64,000 nucleotides of DNA from Lutraria lutraria. Taxonomy: Eukaryota > Mollusca > Bivalvia > Venerida > Mactridae. Of this stretch, positions 24,601-34,543 are shown piece by piece (positions within the stretch are counted from its first letter, which is position 1; each line of letters starts with the position of its first letter). Location: the NCBI GenBank assembly GCA_964023205.1, contig OZ026846.1, positions 32,322,194 to 32,386,193 of the forward strand, given 5' to 3'. Under the pieces are notes generated by a model. It was not told the DNA's origin, did not search any database, and saw only the letters and a program-made list of their open reading frames with translations. Both the position numbers and the translations under genes were made by a program.

Positions 24601-27140
24601 TACAATTGAGATAAGGGAAAACACACATGTTTTAATCAAGTCTAATTTTGTGCAATTCCTTCTAGATAACAAATTATATGGTACTATCATAAAACCATCA
24701 CAAGCTCTGGTTTGTATCTTATTCTAGAGAATATTCATAATTTATTATTATTGAATGAAAACTCATGCTTACACAACTGGTGTGGGATCACAAAAGAATG
24801 AAGAAATATCATCTGCAGTACAATCTTCATCACAGCAGCAATTTATGTCACATTTATTTCCTGTTAAGTCACACAAGCATTGTCCAACCACTAGAAAGCA
24901 GAAAAAAAATTAATTTAAACTGTGAAATAAGTATAATTACCTGGGATTTTTTACCTTATATAAAAAATTCTCATATTGAAAAAACCAAGTTTTCATTGAA
25001 ATGTTTGAATATTACACAAGCGATTTTACAAGATTAACAATGGTAACAAATCAAGGCAACTGCAACATCAGGGCTCTATAAATCCACATGTATGCTAGTA
25101 ATTAGGAGTAAGAATTGACTCAGGATGAGATGAAATTGCTATACAATTACATTTTATTTAAATTTCAAAGCTTATCATTCAGCAGGACATGAAGCATGAA
25201 AAAAAATGGTTGAGCAGGGCTCTCCTTTGACTCTTGAAATGGCATTTTGACTCTTGAAATTTGCAAAATAAGATTTTTGACTCTTGAGAATTGGAACCAA
25301 ATGTCATTTTAAGAGTCAAAGGAAAGCCCTGAAAATCATGCAATTTTACCAAAAATCAATGAGCTTTTTATGTCCCAAATCAGCAATTTTAGCAACAATT
25401 CTTCCCAAAATCAATAGGCTAAGGCCTCTTCCCAATGAAGAGAGAAAAACCCTAGTGCATGTGAACATGCAGTTCTTTGTAAGGTTAATAGGATGGCCCT
25501 TCCAAACTCGTTCATGAAATCAGCCAACCAGAAAGCTGAGTAAATAGGGCTACCCTAAGTTAAACACCAGTATTGGTTGATTCCTCCTTATATCCAGATT
25601 TGTAATTTTCTGAATTTAGTCAGTCCTAGTACCTTTTCACTACATTAGTTTGTAGCACTGTTGATTATTATTATTATATTAATATTAATGTGAAGAAACA
25701 TTTTGACATTAATGTGCTGGAATGACTGACAATGAAATAATTTAGTGGTAAGGTACCATGAGGGGATTGGCATTAATGATTAAAGGAAGGTAGATATATA
25801 ATTTATATGGTATAATACCAATTACATAAATGTACTCATCAGAGCAACAGATAAGGTTTTTGGTGTAATTGGGTAATATTCCTCATTTTCTGGAGGAATT
25901 GGGTACTGAGAAAAACAACTGGGTATCCAACATATAGTTACCCCACAGAAATGAAATTGATTGGGTATTCTCATTATATGCTTGAGCCATAATAAACCCA
26001 AACACTGCGCACTAAACTTCAGTGTTACTCTTATCTCACCACATGCACTGCATTTCAATATGAGTGTAATATCCACCTACTTCTTCAATTTTCAACCATT
26101 GATATTTGTCTGTCTAAATTCTGAATGTATTTTCACTTGTTTTATACCTAGTGAGTGATTGTCTTTTTTACCGTTGTTTTTTGTGCCAATCGAGTCAACA
26201 AATTTATGAAAGAATTTCATCAAGAATACCAGCACAAAATATTGTCGCTGGATGAAACAGTTTTTAAAATTAAATCATCCAGTATCTCTCTACCAATTAC
26301 TGCACCTTCAGATAATTGTTTCTATATGCCAAAATATTAATCAAGCTTGTTAACCTGAAGCGTGATTGATATTTTGGCGTAAAGAAACAATTATCCGAAG
26401 GTGCAGTAATTGGTAGAGAGATTCTCGATGATTTAATTCTAAAAATTGTTTTGATTGTGACAGTTATAGGTAAACGCCTTCAGTATGCTCATAATTCAAT
26501 TACTGGACGTTAGGCGAGCATCTACAAGACCGTACGACTAGCTAAAAACATGTACACGGTGAATTGTGTTTGGTTTGCGTTTTCGCATGAAATTTTGATT
26601 TTAATTGGATTTTTATCAATTTTATTTGCATATTTACGCAAATACCTTATCTGTTGCTCTGCTCATATTCCTCCACGTATCGGGTATCTAAATGCTTACA
26701 ACATCTCGAAGACTGGTCAATCAACATAACAAAATTACACAGTAGAAAATTATGTCAGACTCCAACAGACTCCGACTGATACTAATTAGACCAAATTAAT
26801 GAAAAATATATTAAGTATTTGCGACAGTGCGAAACTTCTCATCAAATTAAATTAACTAGATATTCAAAACAAACTCATTTAAATAAACAATTGTACCTGT
26901 TTCGCCAATAACAGTCTGTGGTCCACTTGGTATTGTAGTTGTCGTTGGTGGCAAAGTTGTTGTCGGTGTAGTTGGTGCCTCGGTCGTTGGGGCATCTGTT
27001 GTGTTACCTGGGGCACCTGTAGGTGCATTCGTTGCAGATTCAACTATTATATCAGAATAAAGTGACCCCAAAATTGCAAAAATCACAAAATTCCAAAATA
27101 ATTTGGACAAGCACCGACACAGTTTCATTTTCGCCGCCAT
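12585..27140 (-). CDS. TCTN1: Tectonic (tectonic-1-like), ciliary transition-zone protein, complete 13-exon model
   Basis: Exons in transcript order: 27140-26897, 24890-24773, 23936-23833, 22534-22286, 20938-20817, 20406-20235, 18475-18285, 17585-17460, 17128-17033, 16311-16181, 14342-14162, 13320-13171, 12854-12585. Every border has AG/GT and the sum (2,154 nt) is one open frame of 717 residues plus stop. Start ATG lies in AACATGGCG context; residues 1-35 look like a signal peptide (LFWNFVIFAILGSL). Residues about 36-80 are Thr/Pro-rich. The family hallmark CDINCCCDEDC is at 95-105. Exon 6 (280-336) adds a second Thr/Pro-rich stretch. Later blocks SGNPGYVIGKPVL and FVDVSQPA...ARVPNDFFYPF match tectonic-1. 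The tail GLIICTLVMTFLTNV is mildly hydrophobic and may be a membrane anchor. Tectonics act with MKS/B9 proteins at the base of cilia and modulate Hedgehog signalling. TCTN1 versus TCTN3 is judged from the C-terminal blocks. The introns hold most of the window's small transposons. Confidence 0.92.
14390..14613 (+). mobile_element. tRNA-derived SINE in tectonic intron 10
   Basis: A tRNA-like head (TAACAAGGTTATGGCCACTG ... GTGAGTTTGAATCCCAC, a degenerate B box) is followed by a body with GTAAGGAAGCTGTCCAGACA, TTCCTCCACTGTTAATGC and GAAAAGTCGCTAAATTCC. It ends GTGCAACGTTAAACCC. This order matches a SINE class widespread in molluscs, from family knowledge. Confidence 0.75.
16485..16770 (+). mobile_element. 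MITE family E, canonical copy
   Basis: 286 bp from GAGCTGTCACAGAGGTGACT to TTTGCGGGGGTATA; ends ATACCCCCGC and GCGGGGGTAT are inverted. Contains one middle block and a GGACGGACGGACCAACCAAC stretch. Lies in tectonic intron 9, just upstream of exon 10 in genome order. Confidence 0.75.
19205..19283 (-). mobile_element. tRNA-like SINE head in tectonic intron 6
   Basis: On the minus strand, GGTGGTTGAGTGGTA (A box) and GGGTTCGATTCTC (B box) are spaced as in a tRNA. The acceptor stem does not close well, so a tRNA-derived SINE is more likely than a working tRNA. The body may extend down to about 18890, where I recognise nothing. Confidence 0.5.
19531..20041. mobile_element. Inverted-repeat element with C-rich and G-rich ends
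   Basis: The left end GACAAAACCCCCCCGAACAA and the right end (about 20011-20041: AGGGGGGGCTTTTGTCC, GGGAGTTTTTGTCC) are built of the same words on opposite strands. The left side also carries a 31-bp tandem repeat. The 500-bp AT-rich middle has no coding frame. Probably a non-autonomous or foldback element. Confidence 0.5.
19580..19672. repeat. Three tandem units of exactly 31 bp
   Basis: Units begin at 19580, 19611 and 19642, each starting GACGA(A/C)A and containing a C run, then ATTTTTTCAAAGCG, GTTTTTTCAAGGCA or GTTTTTTTTTAGATG. A degenerate preceding unit starts at 19531. Lies in tectonic intron 6. Confidence 0.75.
21545..22001 (+). mobile_element. MITE family E copy interrupted by a hAT-like element
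   Basis: GAGCTTTGCCACAGAAGTGACT at the left and AACTTCATTTGTCGGTGTAT at the right match the family ends but are more diverged. The body is split at 21598 by a 180-bp insertion, after which the family sequence resumes with GTACTATATGGCTA. Confidence 0.7.
21598..21777. mobile_element. Nested 180-bp hAT-like element
   Basis: Ends CAGGGTTCCCAATAA and TTATTGAGAACCCTG are inverted repeats with one mismatch. ATAGTG flanks both sides (21592-21597 and 21778-21783) as a target duplication, inside a family E MITE. No ORF; contains an 11-12 nt C run. Confidence 0.75.
22083..22241 (-). mobile_element. MITE family B, inverted copy in tectonic intron 4
   Basis: Starts TACAGTGCAACTAC and ends GAGGTTTTACTGTA, with GTTGTTGAGAGGTTGATGCT and GAGGTTGCTGCTCAAGAGG inside, the reverse orientation of the 10566 copy. 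Confidence 0.7.
23509..23710 (+). mobile_element. MITE family C, older copy in tectonic intron 3
   Basis: Starts TACTGTGGAATCATTAATTT and ends GAAAATACAGTA, closely matching the copy at 63452 in order and length. Many CG sites of the other copy are TG or CA here (for example CACAAA for CACGAA), as expected from CpG decay. Confidence 0.75.
24134..24414 (+). mobile_element. MITE family E, copy lacking its 3' terminal repeat
   Basis: Starts GAGCTGTCACAGAGGTGACT and runs through the middle block to ACCCCCTCTCAAACTTTG. The expected GCGGGGGTAT end is missing. Lies in tectonic intron 2. Confidence 0.7.
25215..25331. mobile_element. 117-bp hAT-like mini-element
   Basis: 25215-25235 (CAGGGCTCTCCTTTGACTCT...) and 25311-25331 are inverted repeats, 20 of 21 bp. 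GACTCTTGA recurs three more times inside. CAGGG/CCCTG ends resemble those of 3455 and 21598. No target duplication seen. Confidence 0.65.
25840..26661. mobile_element. 822-bp foldback-like element in tectonic intron 1
   Basis: The 18-bp CAGAGCAACAGATAAGGT at 25840-25857 recurs as its exact reverse complement at 26644-26661. Between them lies a second, much longer inverted repeat (26254-26452). No transposase frame is visible; only short spurious ORFs. Confidence 0.65.
26254..26452. repeat. Long hairpin: about 91-bp arms, 17-bp loop
   Basis: 26254-26344 and 26362-26452 are reverse complements with few mismatches; the core CTCTACCAATTACTGCACC is exact. As RNA in the tectonic pre-mRNA it would fold into a long double-stranded stem. 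Confidence 0.85.
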
Positions 27141-27434
27141 GTTGTACACAAACACGGAATTGTGGGAGAAATCTACGAACGACTATAATTAAAAATTATA
27201 ACGGATATAGACGGACGAACTGGTCATTTGAATTTTGTCATAAACACAGGACTGGTTTTTTTCTGATCCGTAATAGATAATTATGAAATCAAAAATATTA
27301 AAGGATTGTATATAACGTAATCGTAATTATTCGTTTTTTATTCGTCTATCTGATCAGCGTCTGATCCAAATAAGAATCCCGTTATTTTTTAACTGTTGTT
27401 TTCATCTTTTTTAAATGTTAACGAATGGTTATAT

Positions 27435-27458
27435 CAAGGACTTATATATAAGTCCTTG
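27435..27458. repeat. Perfect 24-bp palindrome CAAGGACTTATA...
   Basis: The 24 bases are identical to their reverse complement, built from AAGGACTTATATA and its inverse. Confidence 0.9.
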
Positions 27459-28190
27459 GTTATATTTACACAATTATAAGAATGCTTAATTTTAATGTTA
27501 TATTCTAGGATATAGGTTCAACACATATATATCACTTACAACAGAGACTCTTATGCTATATCACATACAGTAGCCTATATAGGCTAGCATCCCTGGTCTT
27601 AAGAAGCTGTGTAAAGACTTATATTCAAGTCCTTGGTTAGAAGTTAAAGGTCCGAAGAAAAGAAACGGGTAGTTACGCTCGTGTTTGTTTGCCACAGGGA
27701 CTCTGCAGTACGACCTTCACAAAACGTACAATTAACAATACAGTTTATTTACAAAATCAGCAATTACAATTTACAATACACGGAACAATCTTGTAACGTT
27801 ATTTGTAGGCCTATTTATATGCTAAATTATGACATTTTGATGTGATCGTATTTTTGACTACAAAAAAGATTTCAGACCAACCTCGAGCGTTTCTTGGTCA
27901 GATTTGCTAGAAGCTTAGATTTGGTCTCATTTTATCACAAAATAATACACGAAACCACTGCAAACTTCTTTTAAAAACATTTATCCATATTGTATCATAA
28001 TTTTATGTTTTGTAAAGGCCACGCGCGTTATCCGGAATAAAGAGTTATATGCCTCATTATAGTTTATACATCATTTTTTATATATCAGCTGAATCAACAG
28101 GGTTGAATTCTGTGACATTTAGATAATTATTGGTTACATTATGGTGTTTTATATAGAATCAAGTTATTACAATTTTACCATCACCAATTT

Positions 28191-28224
28191 AAGGACTTAT
28201 ATACATGTATGTATATAAGTCCTT
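28191..28224. repeat. 34-bp palindrome, 16-bp perfect arms, GT centre
   Basis: Arms AAGGACTTATATACAT and ATGTATATAAGTCCTT are exact reverse complements. The same AAGGACTTATATA core as at 27435, 756 bp away, suggests the two could be ends of one inserted element. Confidence 0.9.
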
Positions 28225-28310
28225 GCCATCACGGGAACTTTACAACAGCCTATGTATTCGAATGAAGACTTTGCGAATAAAAGCGCGCAATATGAGACTT
28301 TTGATGTTAC

Positions 28311-29108
28311 ATGATCAGACAATTTGTCACACTCGAGTATCGAACCAGTGACATTTTTACTGTGCACCCAAGATTGTTGAGCTTGTGTAAGGAAAATGAT
28401 TTATGTATCCTTAATGGTAGATTAGAAGAGGGAAAATGTACTTACAATGGTTTGTATAGAAATACACCTGTAAATAGTTTAGTTGATTATGTAATTACGA
28501 ATCATGAATGTTTTTCTAGTGTATGTAATATGTTTGTATATGATATGACTGAATTCTCGGACCATTGTCCCCTTACTTTTTCTGTTAACTGTGATGATAT
28601 TGATAAAAATAATGTACGTATTTCCGAAACGGAAAAAATTGTTTGGGATAGTAATCGCTCGACCGAATTCTTAAAATCCGTTAAAGAAAATGAACGTTTA
28701 TTTAACGATATAAATGACAGACTAATTCGTGGAGATTACGATGTAAACCAATGTATAAATGAATTTTCGAATCTAGTACATGATATATCAAAAAAATGTT
28801 TCGGTAAAACTTATAAGCCACAATCAAATGGTAAAAAAAGAAAAAGCGCCTGGTTTAATGATAATTGTAGAAGAGCAAAATCTGAACTTTACAATGCTAA
28901 ACGTTGTTTCTTGAAAACAAAAACAAATGAAAATAAAATTCGTTTCTTAGAGTGCAAAAAGATTTATTCTAAAGAGAAACGCTTAGCTAAAAGTATTTAC
29001 TTTAATAAAGAAAAATATAATTTGAAAAAATTAAGTAAAAACTCACCGCGCCAATTTTGGAAGTACATAAACAAGTATCGGAAAACTCGACAAATGACAT
29101 CTCATTAA
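28311..29108 (+). pseudogene. LINE endonuclease C-terminal part, N-truncated and frameshifted
   Basis: The 265-codon frame contains ILNGR, then NSLVDYVITNH and the endonuclease SDH motif (FSDHCPLTF), followed by the basic linker between endonuclease and RT (ending SPRQFWKYINKYRK). The catalytic N-terminal half is absent, and an in-frame TGA sits at 28302-28304. Around 29085-29100 the sequence continues homologously in the -1 frame (NDISLNEFTQYF), so a one-base deletion, or equivalent, has split one ancestral ORF in two. The visible ATG at 28311 is probably fortuitous. Confidence 0.8.
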
Positions 29109-31153
29109 ATGAATTCACTCAATACTTCAAAAATATATCGAACATCGACAATGAACAATTAGCTGATAATAACGAGTTTGAGATCTTGTACGACCACTCG
29201 ATTACTATTGATCAGTTAGATAAACCGATTTCGATCGATGAAATTCAAAAAACAATTTCAACAATGAATCGTCATAAGAGTTGCGACTACGATAATAATG
29301 TAGCGGATTTCTTTATTGATGCAAAGGAATTTGTTTCTCCATTTTTATGCAATATATTTAATCATATTTTTGATAACTGTACTTATCCGGAAGCTTGGAC
29401 TGAAGGTGTTATTGTACCGATATTCAAAAAAGGTTCCAAATCAAATCCTGAAAACTATAGAGGTATCACACTGGTAAATGTATTAGGTAAACTATTTTCA
29501 CTTATTTTACGAAACCGTATCAATAATTGGTGTGAGTGCAACGGTATTTTTAATGAAACTCAATTTGGATTTCGTAATGAGCGTTCTACTGGTGATGCTA
29601 TTTTTATATTACATTCTATTATACAAAAAGTTTTATCGAATAATTCAAAACTATGGTGTGTCTTTATTGACTACAAACGAGCATTTGACTCTGTAAATAG
29701 AGATGCTTTATACTTAAAACTTGTCAATTCTGGCATAAGTTGTAAAATGTCTAATATGATTAAGTGTATTTATAATGTTGTTAAATCATGTGTAAAATTA
29801 CCAAGTACTGGTGAATTGTCAGATTTCTTTGATATTACACTTGGTTTAAAACAAGGAGAGCCATTATCACCTTTATTGTTTATTTTATTTATAAATGATA
29901 TTACTGAAAATGTAGATATTAACTTGTTAACTGCAAGGGATCTTGAGCTTTTATCTATATATTTGATTTTATTTGCTGACGATATTGTCATGTTTACAAC
30001 TGACCCAGGTAGTTTACAATCACAAATAGATAGCATTTCACAATATTCAGAAAAATGGGGTTTAGAAATTAATGTAAAAAAAACTAAAGTTTGTATTTTT
30101 GAAAAACGTAAACAGAATTTTTACCCTGATTTTTTTATAAATGGACAAAAGATCGAAATGGTAGATAATTTTACTTATTTAGGTGTCAATTTTACGAAAA
30201 ATGGAACATTCACCTCTGCTGTAAAAACTTTGCATGACCAAGCTCTGAAGGCGTATAATAACTTATTAACAATTTTTGATTCAGTTCATCTAGATATTAA
30301 ATCGAAATTGTCTCTTTTTGACTCAATGGTATTACCTATCCTTTTATACGGATCTGAAGTTTGGGGTGTGTATAACTTTAAAGATATTGACAATCTACAT
30401 ATCCGTTTTTGTAAATATGTTCTTGGTGTTAAAAAGCAGACCCCAAACAATATTGTCTTAGCTGAATTAGGTAGGCTACCAATATCTGTATTATGTAAAG
30501 AAAGAGCAATAAAATTCTGGCTGAAAATTATGAACAATGTTAACTCCACTATTAATAACGTATATCATGATCTTCAGGTTAATGTTCGTAACTCAAATTG
30601 GGTACGTAAGATTACTTCTATTGTTGATCATCTTGGTTTTGGATATCTACATACAGAATACTCTCAAAATTTTAATTATTTCCCACAAATTAAGCAAAGA
30701 TTACATGATCAGTATATTCAAAATTGGAACAATTCAATCAGTAACATGTCTAAACTCGATCTATACAGAAAATTTAAAAAAGATTATATTTTTGAAGAAT
30801 ATTTAGTTAATATTAGTAACGACGATTTAAGGAAACACTTGACACGTTTACGGCTAGGATCTCATAGACTTGAAATTGAATCGGGAAGATTTAGTAGAAT
30901 AGAAAGAAATAATAGATTCTGTAAAATATGTTATCAAAATGTAATCGAAAATGAATACCACTTTCTACTATGTTGTAGCAAATACAAGGATTTAAGACTT
31001 AAATTTTTGGGACAAATATCATGGCCAAATATTAACAAATTCATCTCTTTTATGTCTAGCAAAAATGTTCGGAAAACAGTAAATATTGCTAAATTCATTA
31101 AACATGCTATGTCCTGTCGCTCAAAATTACTTAACTCTGTACCTGTTTCTTGA
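29057..31153 (+). pseudogene. LINE reverse transcriptase
   Basis: An open frame of 698 codons that begins at TTG, so it is the continuation of the upstream frame, not an independent ORF. RT motifs occur in order: FKKGSKSNPENYRGITLVN, QFGFRNERSTGDA, VFIDYKRAFDSVN, LKQGEPLSPLLF, and the catalytic FADDIVMF near codon 310. Thumb sequence TYLGVNFTKNG and LYGSEVWG follow. The C-terminus carries CKICYQ...EYHFLLCC, a CxxC-H-C zinc-knuckle-like motif. The RT core itself is intact, but the element lacks a working endonuclease and cannot be autonomous. Confidence 0.9.
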
Positions 31154-31202
31154 TTTATCAGATTTATCTTAATAATCCATTTGTTCATATGCTCACTTGA
31201 TG

Positions 31203-31237
31203 GTTTATGTATATGTATATATATATATATATATATG
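31203..31237 (+). repeat. (TA)n microsatellite in the LINE 3' UTR
   Basis: A TATG/TATA run that recurs in units 2-4 near 36230, 41260 and 46285, with the same or almost the same length. Confidence 0.8.
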
Positions 31238-33760
31238 TTTGTCTTTGCCATATTATGTTGTAAATGGCCAAAGGCAATGTATTTTGCTATTTGCCAATAG
31301 ACTTTGAACTTGAACTTGTTGTATTATTGCTAGTCTGCACTGTGTCCAGTATAATAAGACAATCACTATGCTCAGCTTAATTAGTGCTTTTTTGGAAACT
31401 GAGCGATAGGTCAGCTTACCATAGCCTTCACTCGCTTGGCGAGCATGAATTTACTACATTTTTCTACATCCGCCATGCAATTCTTTTAAACCAGTTCCCG
31501 TTCAATCAAAGTTGCCGTGGGCTATGTAAGTTCAGTTTCCGTAAGTACTTTCAGGACTTTGATTACAATCAGCCGCATGATATAAACATCTCACATTAGT
31601 AAATATAAGAAGTTCGTATTAAATACAATGTAGTTATTATTTGTTATAAAACTATGTACATAACGAAACAGCTTCCATGATAAGACAAATTATCTGGAAT
31701 CCCTGTATAGCCTAGGCGTGAGTTCATTAACAAGCCACGCATTGACCATCAATCATATTGCATAATATACCACCACGTGGAAAATTTTATTTTCTTATAT
31801 AAAATTGCATAACCAAATGCTAGAACAAGGCAATTATCGAGGAGTTCTTTGCGAAGTCATACATGTGAGTAATATCGATTATTCTCCGTGACAAAACTTA
31901 GTGTGGAAAGTTCAAACCGACAGAAAAGACTAACAGCGTTAATAAATAGCTGCATAATTATATGTACGTGCTGTTTAGCATCGTTCATCATTTCCAGTGA
32001 ATGCTATCACCCGAGCGGCTTGTCACAACATTACAGGAAAAAGATAAAACAGTTTCGTATTTTTCAAATAATATAATAAAGTAACTGCACATTTGATATG
32101 CTGCGTCAGACATTGACATACCGGGTATTCGGATAATCGGCCGAATAATCAACGTTTTGCTGTAGGTGGAAACAAACTGTTCCGACTTCGGACAGTTCAA
32201 CCAGACTGACTCGACAGAGAAAATCGAAAGAACTAATTTAGAGAGAGAATGAAATTGTATATTGCTATATTGTATACATGCTTTGCATATTTCTCTTTTA
32301 ATCGTACATTTCAATACATATATATTTCTTTTTTAAATATACATATTAGATCATTTTTCAGATACAATGTAGCTATTTTGTGACTTTTTATGGTTATATT
32401 TAATTATGATATAAGCTTATAACAGATGTAAATCTTGTTAGTGATTCTCATGGTATGATATGTAAAAAATATAAGATTTTGTACTATAGATATATTAATT
32501 GTTGTATATTGATTATCTTCCAACCTGATATTCATTTAATCAGGATGACATATGTTTTATACTACAGAATCTGAGATATTTACCCACTTGGATACCTAAA
32601 TAGACGATTTTCACCAAGTCTGCTTTTATACTGGTACCCAAATATTCATAACCAGGATGCAAAGGCTCAAATACTTTGGAGCTAATTCATTAACACGTGC
32701 TCACACTCAGTTAATCTACGTCACCGGACCACCTCAAACTTCACAGTATCGATCCTCTTTGTGAAGATCTTACAATGTGTGCGGTAATCTAAAAGGTGGT
32801 CGAATCCTCAAAACGGCACTAAACACGTAAACTATGTTGTAAGCTTTTGTTTTGTTAAACATTTATTTGTTAAGAACAAATTAACGCATTTTAGTCGGTG
32901 AACGGAAATTTAGCGCTCTTTGTCCACTGTAAAAGTACATCCGAACTGTCATTATTGTATTCGTCCAAGTGTTTTTAAGTTTGCACAATTAATGCTATCA
33001 ATTAATAAAACTGAAGAAATCAACCTAGCTAAGTTTGCCCATCTTGTATTTTCCTCACGTCAGTCTTCCATTGCATGGAACAATTGGGTAACTGTCCGAT
33101 TTATCTTAAATTATACCGTTGGTAAATTTCCTTCCGTCTGCAAATCCAACAGCTAAGGTCTCATGATAATAAAAAATCTATGAAATATTTGATTATTCCC
33201 TTAAAGTGTTATGGAACTACATATTTTGATCCAATCAGGTTTTTTATACAATTTGTATCATGATACTCTCCAATGTAATATCTTTGTCTGATGTTTTGTA
33301 CCTCATTCCTACATTTGTTGTACATGTATATCCATTTTTTGTTCATCCTCAATGAATAATATTTTCTATTTACATATTTATTATCATGTATCTATCTTTC
33401 TTTCCTTTTCCGTTTTTCTTAATATTTTTTTCCCCAATTAAATATATTTTTCACGTGTATGTCATTGTAATTTGCATATGTTTGTAACAAGATACTTTGT
33501 CTATACCAGAACGTCACTTAATAAATTCTGTAATGTTCTTCTGTTATTTGTATTTCGCGGCGTATATAAACGTTTTAATTAACGAAATATTTTGCATTGC
33601 AACAATCTTTAACCGGAGCGCATTTTTACATCGGTCATAAAATCTGTATAATTCACTTTTGCTGAAAAGTACAATGTATGTTGAAAACTGAATCTTCTAT
33701 ATTGTGAATGCTCGGTACATGTCACTTTTCTAATGTTGTATTTGTTAGGGCCTAAGAATG

Positions 33761-33939
33761 TTTGTTTCTGGTTACATGCTCATTTATAAAAGGGGTAGGT
33801 AGGTCGGGGCGTTTTTGTTTGCTCTTGGAAGCATGTAGAAAGGTAAAATAGTGAGAAGATAAATTTTCCGTTCCTCGGGTTGATAACAATCTAGGGTCGC
33901 GGGGAATTATAATGGTAGCTCGGGTAACAATAAACAAAC
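33761..33939. mobile_element. MITE family D in array unit 1
   Basis: Starts TTTGTTTCTGGTTAC and ends GTAACAATAAACAAAC, with GGGGTAGGTAGGTCGGGG inside, the reverse of CCTACC motifs at 7269. Repeated at 38787, 43812 and 48838 by the array. Confidence 0.7.
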
Positions 33940-34029
33940 ACTTTTTTTACGCCCAGCTCTTCAAAACGATAGACAAACGTACACGTCTTCTAAGTGAATG
34001 TATTACAATTACATGTAGATATCTACACG

Positions 34030-34209
34030 TATAGTACAACTTCTCCAGAGCGGACCTCTCATGTGCAACAACCTCCATCCTTCAACAACATGATATTTTC
34101 CAACTGCACGATTTAACTTTTAATTTAACCTCACTAGAGCAACAATCTTTCGACAACAACATACTTTTGCTTCTCCCAAAAGGTGATGCTTTGGAGAGGT
34201 TGCACTGTA
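34030..34209 (+). mobile_element. MITE family B in array unit 1
   Basis: TATAGTACAACTTCTCCAGA at the left and GGAGAGGTTGCACTGTA at the right, same length (180 bp) and order as 10566. Repeated at 39056, 44081 and 49107. Confidence 0.75.
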
Positions 34210-34365
34210 CATAACATAATAATGCTGTGTGAAAGAACAGCTTATACATGTATTTATCGACTGACTTACTTAATTAAGATCAACCTTCATTTTGAAGGTA
34301 TATGCATTGTGAAGTTTGACAAAAATTTTTTCATTTCCATTAACATCCTCATTAAAAAAAATATA

Positions 34366-34543
34366 TAGTCAAACCTGTGAATAAAGGCCCACCCTTAAGG
34401 AAGGCAATGTGTGACCTGTATTGACAGGTGGGCTTTTCCATTCCATTTTGTTCAAATAATCAATCATGATTTTTTTAAATAATGGCCTTTATTCATAGGG
34501 TGGCCTTTATTTGGAGGTGGTCGCTAACACAGGGTTGACTGTA
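34366..34543 (+). mobile_element. MITE family A in array unit 1
   Basis: TATAGTCAAACCTGTG at the left, CACAGGGTTGACTGTA at the right. It abuts a half copy of MITE D (34541-34655), which it may have interrupted. Repeated at 39392, 44417 and 49443. Confidence 0.8.

Larger units (their letters stand above)
27141..28339. other. Tectonic upstream region with three AAGGACTTATATA palindromes
   Basis: About 1.2 kb between the tectonic start codon and the LINE, probably containing the tectonic promoter and 5' UTR. No TATA position can be assigned with confidence. It holds palindromes at 27435-27458, about 27614-27635 (imperfect) and 28191-28224; the rest is AT-rich without coding frames. Confidence 0.5.
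28340..31316 (+). mobile_element. Non-LTR retrotransposon (LINE), 5'-truncated
   Basis: Homology begins inside the apurinic-like endonuclease domain and runs through a complete reverse transcriptase, a C-terminal CxxC...H...C knuckle, a short 3' UTR with a (TA)n tract, and a tail of repeated TTGAAC. The lack of an ORF1 and of the endonuclease N-terminus is the usual result of incomplete target-primed reverse transcription. From the motif set it belongs near the CR1/Jockey-like group; the clade is not certain. Its 3' third (from 30302) is also the beginning of the tandem-array unit. Confidence 0.85.

Noticed and set aside
31988..32314. Repeated 108-codon minus-strand ORF in each array unit
   Set aside because: Short, no recognisable domain, low-complexity ends. 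Nothing supports coding.
32920..33156. Repeated 78-codon ORF in each array unit
   Set aside because: Starts at TTG, matches no family I know, and is repeated only because the unit is repeated.
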